This document shows, piece by piece, positions 23,940 through 35,137 of a DNA stretch of 64,000 bases. Origin of the DNA: Labia minor (Eukaryota > Arthropoda > Insecta > Dermaptera > Spongiphoridae). The position numbers were made by a program, and so were the translations under genes. The stretch covers positions 11,514,225 through 11,578,224 of the forward strand of contig OY720347.1 of NCBI GenBank assembly GCA_963082975.1, given 5' to 3'. Each line of letters starts with the position of its first letter. Positions within the stretch are counted from its first letter, which is position 1. Under the pieces are notes generated by a model, which did not search any database, was not told the DNA's origin, and saw only the letters and a list, made by a program, of their open reading frames with translations.

Positions 23940-24480
23940 TAATTTAAATCGAGGTTGCAATCGGGTAAGGGTTGTTGTCATGCAGTAAAGGGGCTTATCG
24001 CGTCAAAAGTATTATCAAAGGGGATCAAATTTAAAATATATAAAACAATTATTTTGCCGGTTGTATTATATGAGTGTGAGGCATGGTCTATGACCTTAGG
24101 AGACGAGAGTAGATTTAGAGTATTTGAGAATAGGATTCTGCGAAGCATTTATGGGCCAAAGAATGATGAGGTCACCGGGGAATGACCGAGACTGCATCAC
24201 GAGGAATTGCATGACCTCTAAGCATCTCCAGATATAATTAGAATTATAAAATCGAGAGGGCTGCGATGGGAAGGGCACGTGGCTAGAATGGGAGAGGAAA
24301 GAATGGCGAAAAATATATGTGTGGGGAGACCGAGTGGGAAACGTCCGCTTGGAAGACCAAGGACGCTGCGAGTGGATAATGTGGGGAGGGACGTGAGAGA
24401 GATGGGAGATTAGGGATACTCGGAGAAGTGTGGTTGCTGGGGCCAAGAACTTACTAGTTCCGTAGAGTCACAGAGATAGA
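23940..24480 (+). pseudogene. Non-LTR retrotransposon ORF2 remnant, C-terminal region
   Basis: One frame reads through with a few stops and carries the signature following the polymerase core of RTE/Jockey/I-type reverse transcriptases. The motifs are KIYKTIILPVVLYECEAWSM, FRVFENRILRSIYGP, HEELHDL, IIKSRGLRWEGHVARM and KRPLGRPRTLRVDNV. The whole endonuclease and catalytic RT part is missing, as expected for 5' truncation. In-frame stops after TGE, HDL and MGD show decay. Base composition is richer in G than the surroundings. No poly-A or target duplication could be placed; a SINE follows at 24511. Confidence 0.9.
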
Positions 24481-24510
24481 TACAATTTTGTTATAATTCT
24501 TCAAATAAGA

Positions 24511-24788
24511 GGCGCCACAAGGTAGAAGGTAGCGTAGCATTCACTCACTCACATTCCCGGGTTCAAGTCGCGGGTCTGGCAAAGGGATCTTATATATGAG
24601 ACGGAGTCGACCAAGCTTCTGGGATCAAAATTGGGAAAGCTACTTAATGAAAAAAAGTAGCGCCTCCGATCAAGAAAATCATGATAAAGGTTATTAGAAC
24701 CCGTTCTACTGATCATAGGACACCTAATTGATATTACCGACTAGATTGGCGTAGTACGTACAAAAAAAAAAGTCACAGGTTTTTTTTT
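24511..24788 (+). mobile_element. tRNA-derived SINE, copy 3, with target duplication
   Basis: GGCGCC start, B box GGGTTCAAGTCGCGGG near 24559-24574, the shared body (GCGCCTCCGATCAAGAAAATC) and a T-run end. The flanks ATAATTCTTCAAA at 24493-24505 and 24789-24801 are identical, giving a 13-bp target duplication. The body contains a short extra A-rich stretch (GAAAAAAAG). Confidence 0.95.
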
Positions 24789-24801
24789 ATAATTCTTCAA
24801 A

Positions 24802-25744
24802 ATATAACAAATAAAATTATATACTTATATAGATATTATTTTTTGTTTTTACTACATAAAATAGTATTATTTTTGCTTATGATAAAATTAGTGTGACGAA
24901 GATACAATTATTTTGGAAAACTTTTACAAAAATATCTATTTTAGAGAATATTTATTGAAATAATAATTGAAAATTGAAATACTCTAGTATATCAAATTAT
25001 ATATGTAAGTACTTAACATTTTTTTCTAAATAAATATTAAAAAAATTCATAAGGTCACCCATATGGACACTTTTTTTTCTAATTATAATTCAATAGATTA
25101 GATTAAAAAGATCTTTTTTTTTAATTATTATAATAAATTAAAGATTTTTTTTTATATTAACTATGATATTAAATTTATGAGATGATAATAATAATAATAA
25201 AAAATAATATAAAAATAAAATTATTATTAAATTAACGTAATCTGTATTGATTGACGTAAATAAACCACTTTACTAATATTAATTCAATTAAATTTATTTT
25301 TAAAAATTTAATAATTTATTATATTATATATTATAATTTTTATTGAGAATATATATATATATATATTTAAACAGCGGAAATTTAATAATATGATAGAGAT
25401 ATAAAAGAAATATTCATGAAATTTATTATTTCCTCTGTTTATTATTCACAATGTCATTTGCAAATATGTATAATAGATTATTAAAATTTTAACGAATACT
25501 ATTCTATATTTATGTAGATATATAATATAATATTGAGATAATGAACGGAATTTACCTTGCAATAAAATATAGTCCCGATTTCTCTCTTCAATTCAATTCT
25601 AAACGGAAAATCTTCAATCATACGATAAAATCAATTAAAATCAATTCTATATATCAATTTCGTAGAGCTTTAACCAATCCCCCTTCTCCAATCTAAATAT
25701 CTCTTTATTAAATACATTCATTAATAATTACAATATTTTTAAAG
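24802..25744. other. AT-rich unique sequence
   Basis: Short TA and TAA runs only (near 25189-25205 and 25350-25366). Nothing else is supported. Confidence 0.5.
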
Positions 25745-25926
25745 CTGGAGTGACTCCACTCGACTATCTCGCAATTTGAATTGGATTAAATAAGATAATA
25801 TATTATATTTAAATTAAATTTAATTAATTATAAATTATAAATTCAGCGATTCAATCAAGCTGAAATTATATATATATAGCAGTTTTATACAATTTTTAAT
25901 CATTTTTACGGTCACTTTAGATGAAA
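25745..25926 (-). mobile_element. H1 unit 1 of a three-unit cluster (3' end only)
   Basis: Hairpin GAGTG-ACTC-CACTC and subterminal repeat, then a body with a deletion joining TAAATTATAAA to TTCAGCGATTCAATC, stopping at GGTCACTTTAGATG. Confidence 0.83.
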
Positions 25927-25930
25927 ATTA

Positions 25931-26532
25931 GCTGGAGTGTCTCCACTCGACTATCTCGCAATTTGAATTGGATTAAATAACATAATATATTATATTTAAA
26001 TTAAATTTAATTAATTATAAATTATAAATAATAAATAATAAATATTAAACCAGCGCATGTTTGGCTTTTTGTTGATGGCAACACGTCACATGTTGGCGCG
26101 TGAGATTTGCAGTGTTAAAAATTAATTCTGGTAATTTCAGCGAATCAATCAAGCTGAAATTCTATATATAGCAGTTTTATACAATTATTAATCATGTGAA
26201 AAATTATCAAACATATATCTTTCATTTTACGGTCACTTTAAAGGAAAAAAAATAATGACCCTCTTCTGGTTGAGCTACATTTCTCAAAAGTTGATAGAAA
26301 ACTATGAATTTTGAATAATGTCCATGTACCAAATTTCATCATTCTAGCTCAAACCGTTTTTGCGTAATCTTGCCTACATACATACATACACACATACACA
26401 CATACACACACACACAGACATTTTTCTCAACCTTAGTGAAAATGTTTCAGGAACCTTCAAAACGTATAAAAACATCAAAATCTCAACATCGAAAATTTTC
26501 GTGATCGCAATACTATCTCTGGCGAGATAGTA
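25931..26532 (-). mobile_element. H1 unit 2 of the cluster, full length
   Basis: Complete from GCTGGAGTGTCTCCACTCGA to ACTATCTCTGGCGAGATAGT, about 600 bp, with a CATACATACACACATACACA microsatellite. It begins 4 bp after unit 1 stops. Confidence 0.9.
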
Positions 26533-26822
26533 AAAAAATCAAAACGTTGTAGGTAATGACCCTTTTCCGGTTGAGCTATATTTCTCAAAAGTTAATAGAA
26601 AACTACCAATTTTGAATAATGCCCATGTACCAAATTTATGATTCTAGCTCAAACCGTTTTTGCGTAATCTTGTCTACATACATACACACACACACACATA
26701 CCCACAGACATTTTTCTCAACCTTTGTGAAAATGATTCAGGAACCTTCAAAACGTATAAAACCATCAAAATCTCAATATCGAAAATTTTCATGATCGCAA
26801 TACTATCTTTGGCGAGATAGTA
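26533..26822 (-). mobile_element. H1 unit 3 of the cluster (5' half)
   Basis: Starts directly after unit 2 at AAAAAAATCAAAACGTTGTA and runs through its own microsatellite to CTATCTTTGGCGAGATAGTA. Confidence 0.88.
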
Positions 26823-27204
26823 ATAAAATAGAAAAGAAATTCTTCAAAACTCTTCTATTTTGAGTAAATATCATTAAAGAAATTTGAAAAAAATAAATTA
26901 TATTTTTCTTTGCCTGCCTACTGATATTTTATATGTAATATAAAAATTAACGTTATGTATAAATTCTAATAATAAAAATTCTTATGGCGTGATATACACA
27001 TAAGTAGTATATTTTACACGGAGTTAGTGTCACTAAAAATATCTAAATAAACGATTCTAACTGTGACTGATCAGAACAGAATAAAAATAAAAAAAAGTTA
27101 ATTTAGTGATATTTTTATTATGATTGATAGTTGTAAGTATAATAATTAATGCGTTTATCCGAGATTAAATTGAAATTTTGTATAAAAAGACATTCTGAGA
27201 ATAG
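26823..27204. other. AT-rich unique sequence
   Basis: Between the H1 cluster and an H2 copy; no feature seen. Confidence 0.5.
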
Positions 27205-27528
27205 TTAAAGGAAGGATTGTTTTTTAACACTAAATATCACATGTGAAAATTTTTATTTATCTCCACGAACCATGCATTTTGTTAACAGAAAAAAATAATT
27301 TTTAGCATGATGTCTGTGCGTCTGTTCGTCCGTCCGTCCCTCTGTCCATTGTGTGTACGTATAAACATGTATAGCTTGAACGGCTCAACGGATTTTGGTA
27401 TATTAACTTAATGCATCAGTACCATGAATTCATCATCTTTTGGTGTATATCCGGAAACTGGAAGTGGTAATTTAAAAAATATTAATTTTGTATTCATTGT
27501 CGGAAAATTTTCACTTAAAATTTAGTAG

Positions 27529-28437
27529 TGTAACGGACAAAGTATTTATATTATTATTTATTTTTTTTTATTATACATTTTATTTTGTTTGTCTATTTTT
27601 TTAGTTTATTTTGTTTTTTTCTATTTCCTTTTTTTTTATGAACAAAGTTATTTGGTCGCATTATTCTTAAAATGTAATATATATATAGATATTATATTTC
27701 ACATAAGGGGAGGATCCATCCCTCCAAGTTTTAATATTTTTAGACAGTTGAGAATGGACAGTGGAACTAGTGAGATATCATCCTGATATGACCTGTATTT
27801 ATCACGTCCCGTGATATAATTATTTTGTATATAATCATTTTTATTATCACACCCTGTGATACAGTTGAACGAGTGATATCATCCTGATATGACCTGTATT
27901 TATCACGTCCCGTGATATAATTATTTTGTATATAATCATTTTTATCACACCCTGTGATACAGTCGAACAAGTGATATCATCCTGATATAACCTATACTTA
28001 TCACGTCCCGTGATATAATTATTTGTGTATAATCCTTATCATCACCCCCTGTGATAATTATTTCTGCTAATTCCAGTGACAATAGTGAATTACATTTTCT
28101 TATTTTTTTCTATTTAAAATTTGTATATTTAATTTGTTAATTTTTTTATCTATTTAATTAAAGTAAATTAATGTGAACATTATTATTGTGTTTTCCCTTT
28201 TCCCTTAATTTTTCAACACTATTTTATACTTTGGGATATCCAAAGTTGGCGCCCATCATTAACTTAACATAATTAACAATTCACGGTCATCGTGGGTCAT
28301 TACAAGTGCCTCATACTTAGATCCCCTTATAAATTGGCACCCAACGTAAGAGGATCGTCTACAAAGTGACCCCAACTTGAAACGGTCCTCCTTACAAAGT
28401 GGCAGCCCAACGTTTGGCTCGATTAGTAGTCTTTACA
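27529..28437. mobile_element. Probable solo LTR (~909 bp) inside H2
   Basis: The insertion into H2 starts TGTAACGG and ends TTTACA, short inverted TG..CA ends typical of LTRs. GTAG flanks both sides (27525-27528 and 28438-28441), a 4-bp duplication, or 5 bp as AGTAG if the end is one base earlier. Alignment with other H2 copies places both junctions. Near the right it has TTGGCGCCCATC (about 28245) and the related TGGCACCCAACGT and GGCAGCCCAACGT, which resemble primer-binding-site sequence of Gypsy or BEL elements. So the region may instead be an LTR of about 715 bp plus leader. No gag or pol is present. Confidence 0.55.
27766..28062 (+). repeat. Tandem repeat, ~95-110 bp unit, three copies
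   Basis: The unit begins GTGATATCATCCTGATATGA and contains TTATCACGTCCCGTGATATA and ATCACACCCTGTGATA. Each unit has two small inverted repeats, TATCACG.CCCGTGATA and TATCACACC.TGTGATA. It lies inside the LTR-like insertion. The minus-strand open frame over it is a repeat artefact. Confidence 0.92.
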
Positions 28438-28649
28438 GTAGTAATTAATAATTGAGTAATTAAACTAAAAATAAAAACCAAAATAATATAATTTCGTCAT
28501 TTTAATTCAAGTTTAAAAAATATTTTTTTTTATATTTTATGTTATTTGTAAATTAATATATTTTAAATCTTCACAGTCGGTTCTGTGCCTGGCCACAGCT
28601 CATTTTTTTAAAAAAAATACAGGAAATGCTTCTTTCTTTTACTGCCCTT

Positions 28650-29010
28650 TCCTTTATAATCTCTACTCTCCACTTCCATCTTGATTATCCATGTATTGGA
28701 CCAGCTTGGAGTGCATAAAGGATGCATTTAGCGGAAGGATGCTGTTCTCTCTCTCTCTCTCTCATGGGCGTTTATCAACGCTCCACTGCCTTTTGGCCAT
28801 TGTCCCGATATTAGCCCAAATTTGCATATGCGAGTAATTATCTGGATCGATGTTATCGCACTGTATCGATTGGTGTATGGACAGGGTGGTAGTAGTGAGG
28901 TGGACTTGTGCTTATCCTTCGGCTCCATAATGGTTCATCCCCTTCCCTCTACTCGGTCCTCCTTGTCAGATGCCAATGCCAATTTAAGACACAGCATTCG
29001 TTTACTACCT
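28650..29010. other. GC-richer unique island, possible regulatory element
   Basis: Unique sequence with a (TC)n at about 28744-28765, GGGCGTTTATCAACGCTCC, an octamer-like ATTTGCATATGCGAG, TAATTATCT and ATCGATGTTATCGCA. These match POU, GATA and homeodomain-type sites by eye. Frames are open on both strands (plus 28822-29109, minus 28728-28928), so neither is preferred as coding. Confidence 0.35.
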
Positions 29011-29204
29011 TTTATAGAAATCAATTTAATTGAACTAAAACGAGTGAAAGAGAGAGAATATTATATATGGAACCATGATATAACAATAACGAGACAAAAG
29101 TATAATTAAATCACGTTGCTGGTTGCAAAAAGCAAATCAATTTGAAACATATTATTACTAATTATTTTTATTTTATTATAATGAAATAACCCCAGCTAAA
29201 CACA

Positions 29205-29335
29205 AAATCTTGTTTTTTAGTTTTAGTTTATTTACTCAATTATTTATTAACTTCGATTTTATTTTAAAGCGAAAACTTTCCGACAATGAATATAAAATTA
29301 ATACTTTGTAAACCAGGACTTCCGCTTACAAATAA
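29205..29335 (-). mobile_element. H2 internal fragment
   Basis: Matches the interior of H2, including TTTCCGACAATGAATATAAA and the TTTTTAGTTTTAGTTTATT block, on the minus strand. Confidence 0.75.
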
Positions 29336-29535
29336 AATTTATTTCACATTCCATTCTTTCTTTTTTTTTTAAATGAAATAAATAATTAAATAAACTCAAT
29401 AAATCTAATTAATTTCATTTTATTATATTTTAAAATATATATATTATTATATGTTTTTTTTTGGTTTACATTTATTCGAAAAAAAAATATATTTATTAGT
29501 AAATATTTAATTTCTAAAAAAGAAAACGAAAAAAA

Positions 29536-30045
29536 ATGAGCTGTTTCACGACACAGAACCAACCGACCCCATTTGGAATAAATTAATTTCCAAACAACAT
29601 TATATATATTTAAAGTATAAAAAAAAACTTGAAATTAAAATGTTTAAATTATATTATCTTGGTTTTTCTTTTTAGTTTAATTAATCAATTATTAATTACT
29701 ATTATATTTTAAGTGAAAAATTTCCGACAATGAATATAAAATTAATATTTTATAAACTATCACTTCCAGTTTGAGGATATACACCAAATGTTGATGAATT
29801 TATGCTACTGATGCATTAAGTAAATATACCAGATTTTATCAATATCCGTTGAGCTATTCAAGCTGTACACGTCTATATACATGGACACACAACGGACAGA
29901 TGGACGGATAGATAGACAGATATCATGCTAAAAATACTTTTTTCTGTAAACAAAATGCATGATTCGTGAAGAAATCTAAAAATCTCCACATGTGAAATTT
30001 GGTGTGAAAACAATTCCTTCCCTTCCTATCGTCGGTCGGTAAAAA
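29536..30045 (-). mobile_element. H2 Helentron-like element, near full length
   Basis: On the minus strand it starts TTACCGACCGACGATAGGAA (complement at about 30025-30045), passes a degraded GTCY microsatellite (about 29887-29925) and the GCTTGAATAGCTCAACGGAT block. It ends at about 29536 with GGTCGGTTCTGTGTCG and GAAACAGCTCATTTTTTT, where the hairpin is CTGT/ACAG. About 510 bp. Confidence 0.88.
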
Positions 30046-30395
30046 ATTGGTTCACTATACAATTTTCTAATACTTAATTAATTTTACTTCTTTAAAAAAT
30101 CATTGATTTTAATATGTAAAAGAAAAATAAGAGATTTATTTCATCCTTAAGTAAATACAAAACATTTTACAATGTTAATTCATTAATTAATTTATATGTA
30201 TCATATAATTACATATACATATTTATAATAATATTATTATATGTATATATATTTATATATATTTTATTGATAACTAACTAGCTATATAATAGAGAAATAC
30301 TTATTTGAAATTCATATTTTATTACTTAAAATAAACTAGTAATGAATAATTTTATACTAGATTGAAGAATTGAATTATTAATATTATTATTATAA

Positions 30396-30568
30396 AGTAT
30401 AAAAAAAAATACTTTTTAAACTTGAAATTAAAATGACTAAATTATATTATCTTGTTTTTTAGTTTTAATAAATTTATTCAATTATTTATTAACTACTACT
30501 TTATATTAAAGCGAAAAATTTCCGACAATGAATATAAAATTAATGCTTTGTAAACTAGGATTTCTGGT
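30396..30568 (-). mobile_element. H2 internal fragment
   Basis: Shares AATTTCCGACAATGAATATA and the AACTTGAAATTAAAATGACT block with other H2 copies; both ends are missing. Confidence 0.75.
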
Positions 30569-30779
30569 TACAACCAAATTAAAATAACACTTTTGCTTTT
30601 ATTTTTTTTTAATTTTTATATTGGCATATGGTAATATGTAGATATATTTAATTTTTTCAAGAATAGAACTGAAATCTTTCTTATTCAAATCAATTTTAAA
30701 CCATATACCTAAACAAATTACAATTTTATAAATATAATTATATATTCTTGAATTTATTAATGTCATGATTATGATTATA

Positions 30780-31640
30780 ATAAATGAAAACCTAAAGTAG
30801 AGGTAGGAATGACTTCCGAAATGGTTGATTGGCCATGACTGGGGAGAGGAGAGGGAAATGGAGAAGTTCAGTTAACATATCAAAATCGAATATTCATATT
30901 TTAGATTGAATAATTATTATGATTGAACTTAAATAATCCTTATCAGAGTATATATCATAGAATGATTTAATACTGGTAGCTTTAGCTAACTACTAGTTGA
31001 AGGGTGAGGGTGTGAGAGAAAGAGGGAGGGGGTGGAGGGATATAATTCCTCTAAATCAAAAATTTCACCCGGGAATCATCATTAGTATAGTTATAGATGG
31101 AAGAGGAGGGGGTGGGGGGTTAGTTTTGAATTTTGATCGCTGTACCAATCCTCCAATGGTTCCACCCCACCATCCACCTCACCACCACCATATACAGTCG
31201 TGGTTCAGTTATCAGGCGGCGTTGTTTTAGCAATCAATCACCAAGATAGAATCTATTATATTATCAACAAATCCAATTCCAGTTTTATTTTAATTAATAT
31301 TCAAAACGGTTGAATTAATTGCGCATATTTCTACAAACCAATTTACATACGGAAAAATAATTGACAGAGATGCAACCATACAGTGCATAGGGGGGGGGAG
31401 GGGATGAGTCGAGGGAGAGACAGTGGTTGGACCAATATTGTCACCTGCATCTGCACCCTTTCGAAAATAAATAAACTCGATTGTCCCTTCTCCTCTCACT
31501 CCATCCCCCCCTCCCCCTATTATATAGGAACCTTTCATTGACCATCGTTTTGCACTTGTTTTAAAAACGGATCTGTCAGTTTTTCGCATATTTAATCACT
31601 AAATGAAAGGGAGAATACTTTTTTAATGGCTTTTTCATGA
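30780..31640. other. G-rich/C-rich unique island
   Basis: GA/GG-rich tracts lie near 30995-31040, 31098-31120, 31389-31402 (a G run) and 31502-31518 (C-rich). Frames open on both strands follow composition. Short CCACC repeats lie near 31166-31190. No gene was recognised. Confidence 0.4.
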
Positions 31641-31764
31641 ACATTTACCCCTTTTAACAAAAAAAGTGGACAGCTATTTTTATTAAAATTATAATTAAAA
31701 ACAATCATTGTTCTTCAATCTATTATAATAATACTATTTATATTGTAGAATCAGAAAAACAAAT

Positions 31765-31795
<31 letters not shown>

Positions 31796-31837
31796 ATAAA
31801 ATAAACACTACTTGACTTTTATATTTATAGTTTTCAT

Positions 31838-32118
31838 AAAAAAAACCTCTGACTTTTGTACGTCCTACGCAAGGACAACGCCTATCAAGTTGGTTATATC
31901 AATGAGGTGTCCTATGATCAGTAGAACGGGTCCTCTCGACCTTTATCGTGATTTTCTTGATCGGAGGCGCTACTTTGTTTCCCAATGTTGATTCCGGAGG
32001 CTGGGTTGGCTCCGTCCCATAGACCCCAGCTAGAGAAATTCCCTGCCCAGCCCGGGACTTGATCCCGGGACTACGAGAATGTGAGTCAGCGACACTAGCC
32101 ATCACACCCTGTGGCGCC
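31838..32118 (-). mobile_element. tRNA-derived SINE, copy 4, with 15-bp target duplication
   Basis: On the minus strand this starts GGCGCCACAGGGTGTGATGG, has a B-box region GGGATCAAGTCCCGGG and the shared body, and ends GTACAAAAGTCAGAGG plus T run. The flanks ATTTATAGTTTTCAT at 31823-31837 and 32121-32135 are identical. The 5' part differs from copies 1 and 2, suggesting subfamilies. Confidence 0.95.
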
Positions 32119-32135
32119 TTATTTATAGTTTTCAT

Positions 32136-33333
32136 TTATTTATTTTTTTAATAATAATATTTCCAAACTGTCCTCCTTATATACTTAATCAATTTAATTA
32201 AATAACAATACTTTTGCACAGATCTCTTAATTAATAATAAAAGTAACTTATACTTTAAATAGTTAAATAAATTATAAAATAAAATTATATTCATCACAAT
32301 ATTTTAATAGTAATTTTTTTTTTCATTAAACTCATCTTTAATTTTAATAAAATGATTGATTTTATAGAGGTATATTTTTATTTTTATATCTATTTTGATG
32401 ATAATTGTTTATATTCTTCAACCTTCTATGTATGGTTTATCTATTAATAAAAAAATTTAGTGAGGTTAGATTTTATTTATTAAAAAAGTACATAAATATT
32501 TAGATTTTTTTTTTTTCTAAAAATGATACCTCTTCTTTTCATCGATCATAAAAGGAATACAATTATCATTTGAATATAATCTTTATTAAATTTAATTTCA
32601 TACTATTGTACAGAGTTGAAAAGGACAGGAGAGGAAACATTGAAGAAGATTTCACAGATTTACAAATCGTATCTTTTTTTTCACTATGATTGCAATCCAC
32701 GATAAACGTTTTTGATTTAAATACACTTTTTATGGGGATATGTAAAAATATATTTATATTAATTCAAAGTATATATCTCCATTTATAGATTCTATTTATT
32801 TTTTTATTTGACATAAATAGACAAGAAATATTTATTTACTTAATAATTTTGCAAATAAAGTTTAATGAATATAAAAAAGCAAAAATTATTCTGATTTTTC
32901 CCTTTTCATAAGAATTTTTTTTTATATAAGTTGTTTATAATTTTTTTCAAATAATATTAAAGAAGGAATACTTACATATTATTAAATGTTACACAGATGA
33001 TAGAAAATTTTTAAAATCATTTATAGAAAAAATAAATAAATAAAAAAGTAATTAAATAAAATTGATTAAGTAAACGAATGTAAAATAATTTCTATCCATT
33101 TAATAATAATATTAAAATATCATATAATTTGAAATACAGATTATTTAATTATATTAATAAATATTTTTTATTTGAATAAGTTAATCTGTAGTGGAAAAGG
33201 AAAGAAGATGCGGAACTCTTTACATACTATGTAGGATATTGGTATATTGGAATATCTGCATTGAAGAAATTGATGAAAAAGAAAAACTGTGTTAATCTTT
33301 TAAGAAGTAGTTAAAACTTTGTCATATACGAGG
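32136..33333. other. AT-rich unique sequence
   Basis: No feature is supported; some A/T homopolymer runs. Confidence 0.5.
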
Positions 33334-33900
33334 TATGTTCAAAAAAATTGATTGAATTGAATTTTCTCGATTATCGAATTTTTTTTTTTGTTATGTTGTA
33401 CACATATGTTTCTCATATGTTGAAACTATCAGCCATTTTGAATTAGTAGTTTGTTTTTGACAACTGAAAAGTTAGTTACGTTTTTGTCTGTTCTTCGATT
33501 TTTTACTTAAACAAAAAATAAGGAATACTACAAGAAAGCAACGTTTTCGTGAAGCAATATTGCTCAACGATAATGCACCAGTTCACACATCATTGCTAGT
33601 TGGTAATTTTTTGGCCAAAAACAACACCGTAATTATTCACCAGATTTGGCTCCCTGAGACTATTTCCTATTCTCAAAACGGAAGAGACCAATGAAAGGAA
33701 AGCGTTTTGTCACAATTGATGAGATAAAGACGAATACAATCGAAGAACGAGCTGATAGCCATACCGAAAAACGCATCTCAAAAGTGCTTTGACGATTGGA
33801 AGAAGCGCTGGCATAAGTGCAGCATTATATCTGAGGGGAATTACTTTGAAGGGGGGACAAAATTGATATTGATGAATAAATAAATACTTTTCGTAATATT
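33334..33900 (+). mobile_element. mariner element, family M1, decayed, right end lost
   Basis: Left end TACGAGGTATGTTCAAAAAA, the AACTATCAGCCATTTTGAA block shared with other M1 copies, then transposase fragments. The expected right terminal repeat after TGATGAATAAATAAATACTT is missing. Confidence 0.85.
33500..33870 (+). pseudogene. mariner transposase remnant, deleted
   Basis: In broken frames: AACGATAATGCACCAGTTCACACA encodes NDNAPVHT (catalytic-Asp motif), then FLAKNNTV, GKRFVTIDEIK, IPKNASQKCF-like and WKKRWHKC. Deletions remove the segment between EYYKK and the DNAP motif. Not functional. Confidence 0.87.
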
Positions 33901-33959
33901 AATTTGAATATTTTTGTTATTTTTATTTTTAATAATTTTCTAAATAAAACGATAACAAC

Positions 33960-34560
33960 GGTAAGTCAAAGTTAATGACATATGAAAGATAAGATAAGAT
34001 TTTTTTTTATTTCTAGAGCGGATGGATGGATGGATGTTTGTTTTACAAATGGACAAGGAATCTCTCTCTTTTTAAAAAAGAAAAGTCAAAATGCCTCCCG
34101 GGAGGCACCTCTCTTGTGTGGACCTAATATCTACATAACAGAACGTTGCCATAGACGGTATATACATCTCTAGAATATCATTTGTCACGTGTCCGTTCGT
34201 CCCATTCTGCCCAGATGATGCCTTGTAGGCGGGAAAGAACCACCACCACTACAATATCTATTGTTATTATTATTGTTGTTGACAAAACGGGAGTTCCAAA
34301 CGTAGACAAATTTATTACTCAATTGTTCATTTATATATATATATATATATTAGAAAGAGGGAGTCAAAGAAGGGTAGGAGGATGGGGGAAAGATAGGGCA
34401 CAGACTCATTTGAAAAGAAATGTCATTTTATTTGGTTTTGAGTTGAATGGTTGTCTCTTTTTCTGGTGGCCCACTATCAAGAATGTTTCCCTTTGTCCAC
34501 CCACTCAATGGCTAATGATTACAAGAAAGTGAAAGAAAGAAAGAAAATTTGACGAGAGAA
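33960..34560. other. GC-richer unique island
   Basis: GATGGATGGATGGATG simple repeat near 34020-34036, GTCACGTGTCC (E-box CACGTG) at about 34185-34195, and a TA run near 34332-34350. The 116-codon plus frame (34182-34532) crosses a TTATTATTATTGTTGTTG run and the TA run, which argues against a protein. Confidence 0.35.
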
Positions 34561-35137
34561 AAAAAAAGAAAAATTTTTATTTTCTTAAAAAAAAATTGCT
34601 GATTTATATATACAAAGGGAATGTTAAGAAGAAGAGATCAATATTTCTATAAAAAGTACATTCCAAAAAAAATAAAAAAAATTTTTTTTATAAAAATTAC
34701 AATTATTAAGGGTCTGAAATATTTGAAATGAAATCGAATAGCTTCAGTTATTATATAATAAAAGGATTCAATTCATCAAAATTACGAGAAAATTAAAATT
34801 TATAAAATTTTTACTTACCATTTATATTATTATATTATATGGATGTCAACTAGATAGATGGGAGGGGGGAACACGCTGACGTAACTAGTGGGCAAGAAAC
34901 GAGCAGGGTCACCAATTTTAATTGTGAAAACTGATTAGTGTTTAGAAAAATATGGGCATTTTCGAATTTAAAGGCATTTCCACTAAACTTTAAATTTAAT
35001 TTTATAATCAGTCCCAAATTTTGAGAAAATGCATTGCCTCTCCTTATCTCAGCAACGTTCCATTTCCATCATCCTGCGATTTACCTACCAAAATACCGGA
35101 TGTAAATATAAACAGTGTTCTCTTCTATAGTTCATAG

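Larger units (their letters stand above)
27205..28608 (+). mobile_element. H2 Helentron-like element split by an LTR-like insertion
   Basis: The left part (27205-27528) has AGGAAGGATTGTTTTTTAACAC, the CATGCATTTTGTTAACAGAA block, a GTCY-type microsatellite (about 27308-27350), GAACGGCTCAACGGATTTTG and CATTGTCGGAAAATTTTC. The right part (28438-28608) resumes with GTAGTAATTAATAATTGAG and ends in CAGTCGGTTCTGTGCCTGGC then CACAGCTCATTTTTTT, with hairpin CTGTG-CCTGGC-CACAG. The 5' subterminal repeat has decayed in this copy. Confidence 0.85.

Noticed and set aside
27767..27970. 67-codon minus-strand repetitive protein
   Set aside because: Produced by the tandem array inside the LTR-like insertion; the repeat of the peptide mirrors the DNA repeat.
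27769..28062. CRISPR-like array
   Set aside because: Units are ~95-110 bp with conserved 'spacers', in a eukaryotic transposon context with no cas genes.
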